Below, one piece after another: positions 17,778-20,184 of a stretch of 20,184 nt of DNA. The stretch's first letter is position 1. Each line of letters begins with the position of its first letter. The translations under genes and the position numbers were made by a program. Origin of the DNA: Phycisphaerales bacterium. GTDB lineage: Bacteria > Planctomycetota > Phycisphaerae > Tepidisphaerales > Tepidisphaeraceae. The stretch covers positions 1 through 20,184 of the forward strand of contig JAQGHP010000356.1 in the NCBI GenBank assembly GCA_028288775.1. The letters run 5' to 3'. The notes under the pieces are model-generated. The model ran no database searches, was not told where the DNA came from, and worked only from the letters and a program-made list of their open reading frames with translations.

Positions 17778-18569
17778 ATGTCGTCGTGCGTGAATCGTGA
17801 AGAGTGGCTAGTTCAGGTTAGCCGCCGGCTTGAGGCGGCTGGGTGCGGACTTTTCGTGCCCGAGTATGGCTGGTACGCAGCCTGTAAGGCGATTATCGAA
17901 TGGCCCATCGCGCTGCTCCTGTGCGTGGCGACGTCGCCGATTGTTTGCCTGCTGGCGGTGCTGGCGAAGCTCTCGTCGCCCGGCCCGGCGTTTTACCGGC
18001 AGGTGCGACTGGGGCGCTACGGCACGCCCTTCTCCATGTACAAAATCCGAACGATGGCCCACAACTGCGAGGCGGCGACCGGCCCCGTATGGGCCGCCGC
18101 GGACGACCCGCGCGTCACGCGCCTGGGCCGTTTTCTCCGCGAGACGCACCTCGACGAACTCCCGCAGCTTTGGCACGTGTTGCAGGGCCACATGAGCCTG
18201 ATCGGCCCGCGCCCCGAGCGGCCGGAGATGGCCGCGAAGATCGAGCGCCGCGTCCCGCGCTACTGCCTGCGCGTGCAGGTGCGCCCCGGGCTTACGGGCC
18301 TGGCGCAGGTCCACCTCCCCGCCGACACCGACATTGAGGAAGTCGGCAACAAGCTCGCCTTCGATCTTTACTACGCCCGGTGCGCAAGCCCCTGGATGGA
18401 TTTGCGCATCTGCATTTGCACCGCACTGCACCTGACGGGCCTGTGCCTGAACGGCGTCGGGAAATTGCTCGTACGGTCCGACGGCAAGGCCGTCGAGCAG
18501 TACGCGGACGATGTGCTGCCGGTCATCGGCCGCGCCCGCGAACAGGTGAGGATGGTGGCACGACCGTGA
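17778..18569 (+). CDS. Phosphoglycosyl transferase priming polysaccharide synthesis (bacterial sugar transferase)
   Basis: Transfers a sugar 1-phosphate from a UDP-sugar to undecaprenyl phosphate, the first step of repeat-unit assembly on the inner face of the membrane. The 263-residue protein has a single hydrophobic segment (~42-64, likely re-entrant), then SSPGPAFYRQVRLGRYG, SMYKIRTM, and the catalytic pair D126-E127 in HLDELPQLWHVLQG followed by MSLIGPRPE and RPGLTGLAQV. Having one membrane segment rather than five, it is of the small PglC-like monotopic type, with an extra ~35-residue N-terminus and a ~60-residue C-terminus. ATG 17778 follows AGGGGGGAT by seven bases, a strong site. Its stop overlaps the next gene's GTG. 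The sugar specificity cannot be read from sequence. Confidence 0.93.
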   Translation: MSSCVNREEWLVQVSRRLEAAGCGLFVPEYGWYAACKAIIEWPIALLLCVATSPIVCLLAVLAKLSSPGPAFYRQVRLGRYGTPFSMYKIRTMAHNCEAATGPVWAAADDPRVTRLGRFLRETHLDELPQLWHVLQGHMSLIGPRPERPEMAAKIERRVPRYCLRVQVRPGLTGLAQVHLPADTDIEEVGNKLAFDLYYARCASPWMDLRICICTALHLTGLCLNGVGKLLVRSDGKAVEQYADDVLPVIGRAREQVRMVARP

Positions 18570-19993
18570 TTTCCTCTGCCGCACAAATTGAATTGGGCGC
18601 GCCGGCCTTCGACGCGGAGCCCGCGCCGCTCGGGCTACCCTGCGCGGAAGGGCTGTCGGCCGTGGGCCGTCGGTTGCGGCTGACGGTCGCATTCATGCTT
18701 CTCGTGCTGGTGACCGCGACGCTCTTCCTCCGGCCCGCCGACCTCCTGCCGGACTTGGAAGACCTGCCCATCTACGAGGTGCTGACCGTCGCGTGCCTCA
18801 TCGCCGCGCTGCCGGAGGTTCTCGAGCAGCTCACGGCAGGCGCCTTGGCCGCATCCCCCATCACGGTGTGCGTCGTGGGGATTCTCATTGCGATCGTGGC
18901 ATCCCACCTCTCCCACGCGGACGTCGGCGACGCCTGGTTCAACGGGGTCGAGTTCGTGAAAGTGTTGCTCTATTACCTGCTTCTCGTCGGAGTAATCGAC
19001 AACCCGGCCCAGCTGCGCCGGTTTCTGTCGTGCATGGCGATCCTGATCGCGATCCTCGCAGCCATCCCGTTGCTCCAGCACCACGGCTTCATCGAATTGG
19101 AGACGATCTCCGCCCTTGACGACCACGGCGTCGACCGCAACACGGGGCAGGCGCTGATCTACAGCCGTCTGCAAGGCCCGGGGATTTTCCACGACCCCAA
19201 CGACCTGTGCCACATTATGGGGGTCGGCGTGGTGCTCTGCCTGCAAGGATTGTTCGGCGGGCGGTTCCTTGTCCTTCGGGCGCTGTGGTTGGCGCCCATA
19301 GCCGCCCTGCTCTGGGCGATGGTGCTGACGCAATCCCGCGGCGGAATCATCGCACTTGCCGCGGGATTGGCGGTCTTCGCGCTCCTCCGTTTCAGATGGA
19401 AACGAGCGTTGATATTGGGCGCGTGCGCGGGGCCGCTACTGCTCGGATTGCTCTCGGGCCGGCAGGCGGATCTATCGCTCGATACCGAGACCAGCCGCGA
19501 GCGCATTCAGTTATGGAATGACGCCCTGGACTTGTTCCGCGCGCACCCGGTATTGGGCGTGGGACAGGGAAACTTCGAGAGGGCCGAGGGGCTCGTAGCG
19601 CACAATTCGTTCATTCAGTGCTTCGTGGAACTGGGCTGGGTGGGCGGCGGGTGTTTTGTCGCCGGGTTCTATCTGGCGATGCGATTCGTGCTCCAAAGGC
19701 CGGCCCCGAATCCCGCGGCCGCTCCCCTGGGGAGCTCGCTTGCCTTCCGCCCCTACCTCGCCGCGGCCATCGCCGCTTATGTGATTGGGATGATGTCCCT
19801 GACGCGAAGTTATCTCGTGCCGACGTATTTGATGTTGGGACTGGCGACGGCATATAGCCGCGTGCGGCCCGCCGCAGGGGGGGCGGCGGGCCCGCGCCTT
19901 AGTGGGCGGCTCGTGTCGGAGCTTCTCCTGGTCTCCTTGGCATTTCTCGCGGGCGCATTCCTCTGGATTCGCGCGTCCGTCCACTGGCAATAG
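18566..19993 (+). CDS. O-antigen polymerase/ligase-like membrane protein (Wzy/WaaL family)
   Basis: A 475-residue polytopic membrane protein with about ten or more hydrophobic segments. The Wzy_C signature is present: LTQSRGGIIALAAGLAVFAL (R258), a periplasmic loop with ERIQLWNDALDLFRAHPVLGVGQGNF, then AHNSFIQCFVELGWVG (H346). It polymerises repeat units or ligates the finished chain; Wzy and WaaL cannot be told apart by sequence, but next to a Wzz-like protein and a flippase a Wzy role is likelier. The frame opens at 18380 inside the previous gene, but the GTG at 18566-18568 overlaps the TGA stop of the sugar transferase (GTGA), the sign of translational coupling. The next gene begins eight bases after its stop. 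Confidence 0.88.
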   Translation: MISSAAQIELGAPAFDAEPAPLGLPCAEGLSAVGRRLRLTVAFMLLVLVTATLFLRPADLLPDLEDLPIYEVLTVACLIAALPEVLEQLTAGALAASPITVCVVGILIAIVASHLSHADVGDAWFNGVEFVKVLLYYLLLVGVIDNPAQLRRFLSCMAILIAILAAIPLLQHHGFIELETISALDDHGVDRNTGQALIYSRLQGPGIFHDPNDLCHIMGVGVVLCLQGLFGGRFLVLRALWLAPIAALLWAMVLTQSRGGIIALAAGLAVFALLRFRWKRALILGACAGPLLLGLLSGRQADLSLDTETSRERIQLWNDALDLFRAHPVLGVGQGNFERAEGLVAHNSFIQCFVELGWVGGGCFVAGFYLAMRFVLQRPAPNPAAAPLGSSLAFRPYLAAAIAAYVIGMMSLTRSYLVPTYLMLGLATAYSRVRPAAGGAAGPRLSGRLVSELLLVSLAFLAGAFLWIRASVHWQ

Positions 19994-20001
19994 GGAAGCG
20001 G

Positions 20002-20184
20002 ATGAGCGCGAAACGAATCGCCCGAAATGTCGTCTGGAACTGCGCCGGCATGGCCGCCAACCTGTTGGCGGGCTTCGTGGTCGTTCCCTTCCTCGTCCGC
20101 CATCTCGGACAGACGGTTTACGGCGTGTGGATTCTCGTGGCCTCCTTCACCAACTATTTCTCGCTGCTCGATCTGGGCATCCGC
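20002..20184 (+). CDS. Wzx-like polysaccharide flippase, N-terminal part (cut by window edge)
   Basis: Only 61 codons are inside the window. They read MSAKRIARNVVWNCAGMAAN, a hydrophobic helix ending VVPFLVRHLG, then YGVWILVASFTNYFSLLDLGI. The pattern of a first helix, an HLG turn, YGVW and a second helix ending in LDLG(I) is typical of the MOP/MATE-related polysaccharide flippases that move lipid-linked repeat units across the inner membrane. GGGAAG lies just before the ATG at 20002-20004, and the gene starts eight bases after the polymerase stop, so it is in the same operon. The 3' end is outside the window. Confidence 0.85.
   Translation, partial: MSAKRIARNVVWNCAGMAANLLAGFVVVPFLVRHLGQTVYGVWILVASFTNYFSLLDLGIR

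Overview
The window looks like a piece of a Planctomycetota chromosome (class not resolved). It is GC-rich. It carries a prepilin-like protein ending in an H-x10-DG-H signature, twin-arginine-type leaders on a Gfo/Idh/MocA oxidoreductase and a sugar isomerase-like protein, and a secreted protein with a GDAWW block of a kind I associate with planctomycetes. This assignment is inference from gene content; no rRNA or tRNA gene is visible.

Left part (1-6425, minus strand): deoC, an exported Gfo/Idh/MocA oxidoreductase and an exported sugar isomerase/epimerase-like TIM barrel, all in one direction. About 3 kb of accessory DNA lies between the oxidoreductase and the isomerase. It holds a long non-coding stretch with short repeats, a REP-associated tyrosine transposase (RAYT) with clustered copies of one short palindromic word on both sides in opposite orientation, and a two-gene islet of lower GC. 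The islet encodes a small C2H2 zinc-finger protein and an unusual zinc knuckle / sigma-70 region 4 / Mrr nuclease fusion. That islet is the strongest candidate for something undescribed.

Middle part (6426-14278): exported or envelope enzymes, namely an SGNH hydrolase with an N-terminal beta domain, a secreted planctomycete-type protein with a lectin-like C-terminus, an esterase fused to an SMP-30/gluconolactonase propeller, a small conserved-looking protein, a prepilin-like protein and a divergent exported amidohydrolase. Together with the left part they suggest scavenging of sugars, esters and lactones outside the cytoplasm; substrates cannot be read from sequence.

Right part (14589-20184, plus strand): the start of an exopolysaccharide locus. 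In order it has a specialised NusG/RfaH/UpxY-like antiterminator, a Wzz/BY-kinase-type chain-length and export regulator, a phosphoglycosyl transferase that primes the lipid carrier, a Wzy/WaaL-type polymerase or ligase translationally coupled to it, and a Wzx-like flippase cut by the window edge. This is the usual logic of Wzx/Wzy-dependent polysaccharide assembly; the glycosyltransferases are presumably further downstream.
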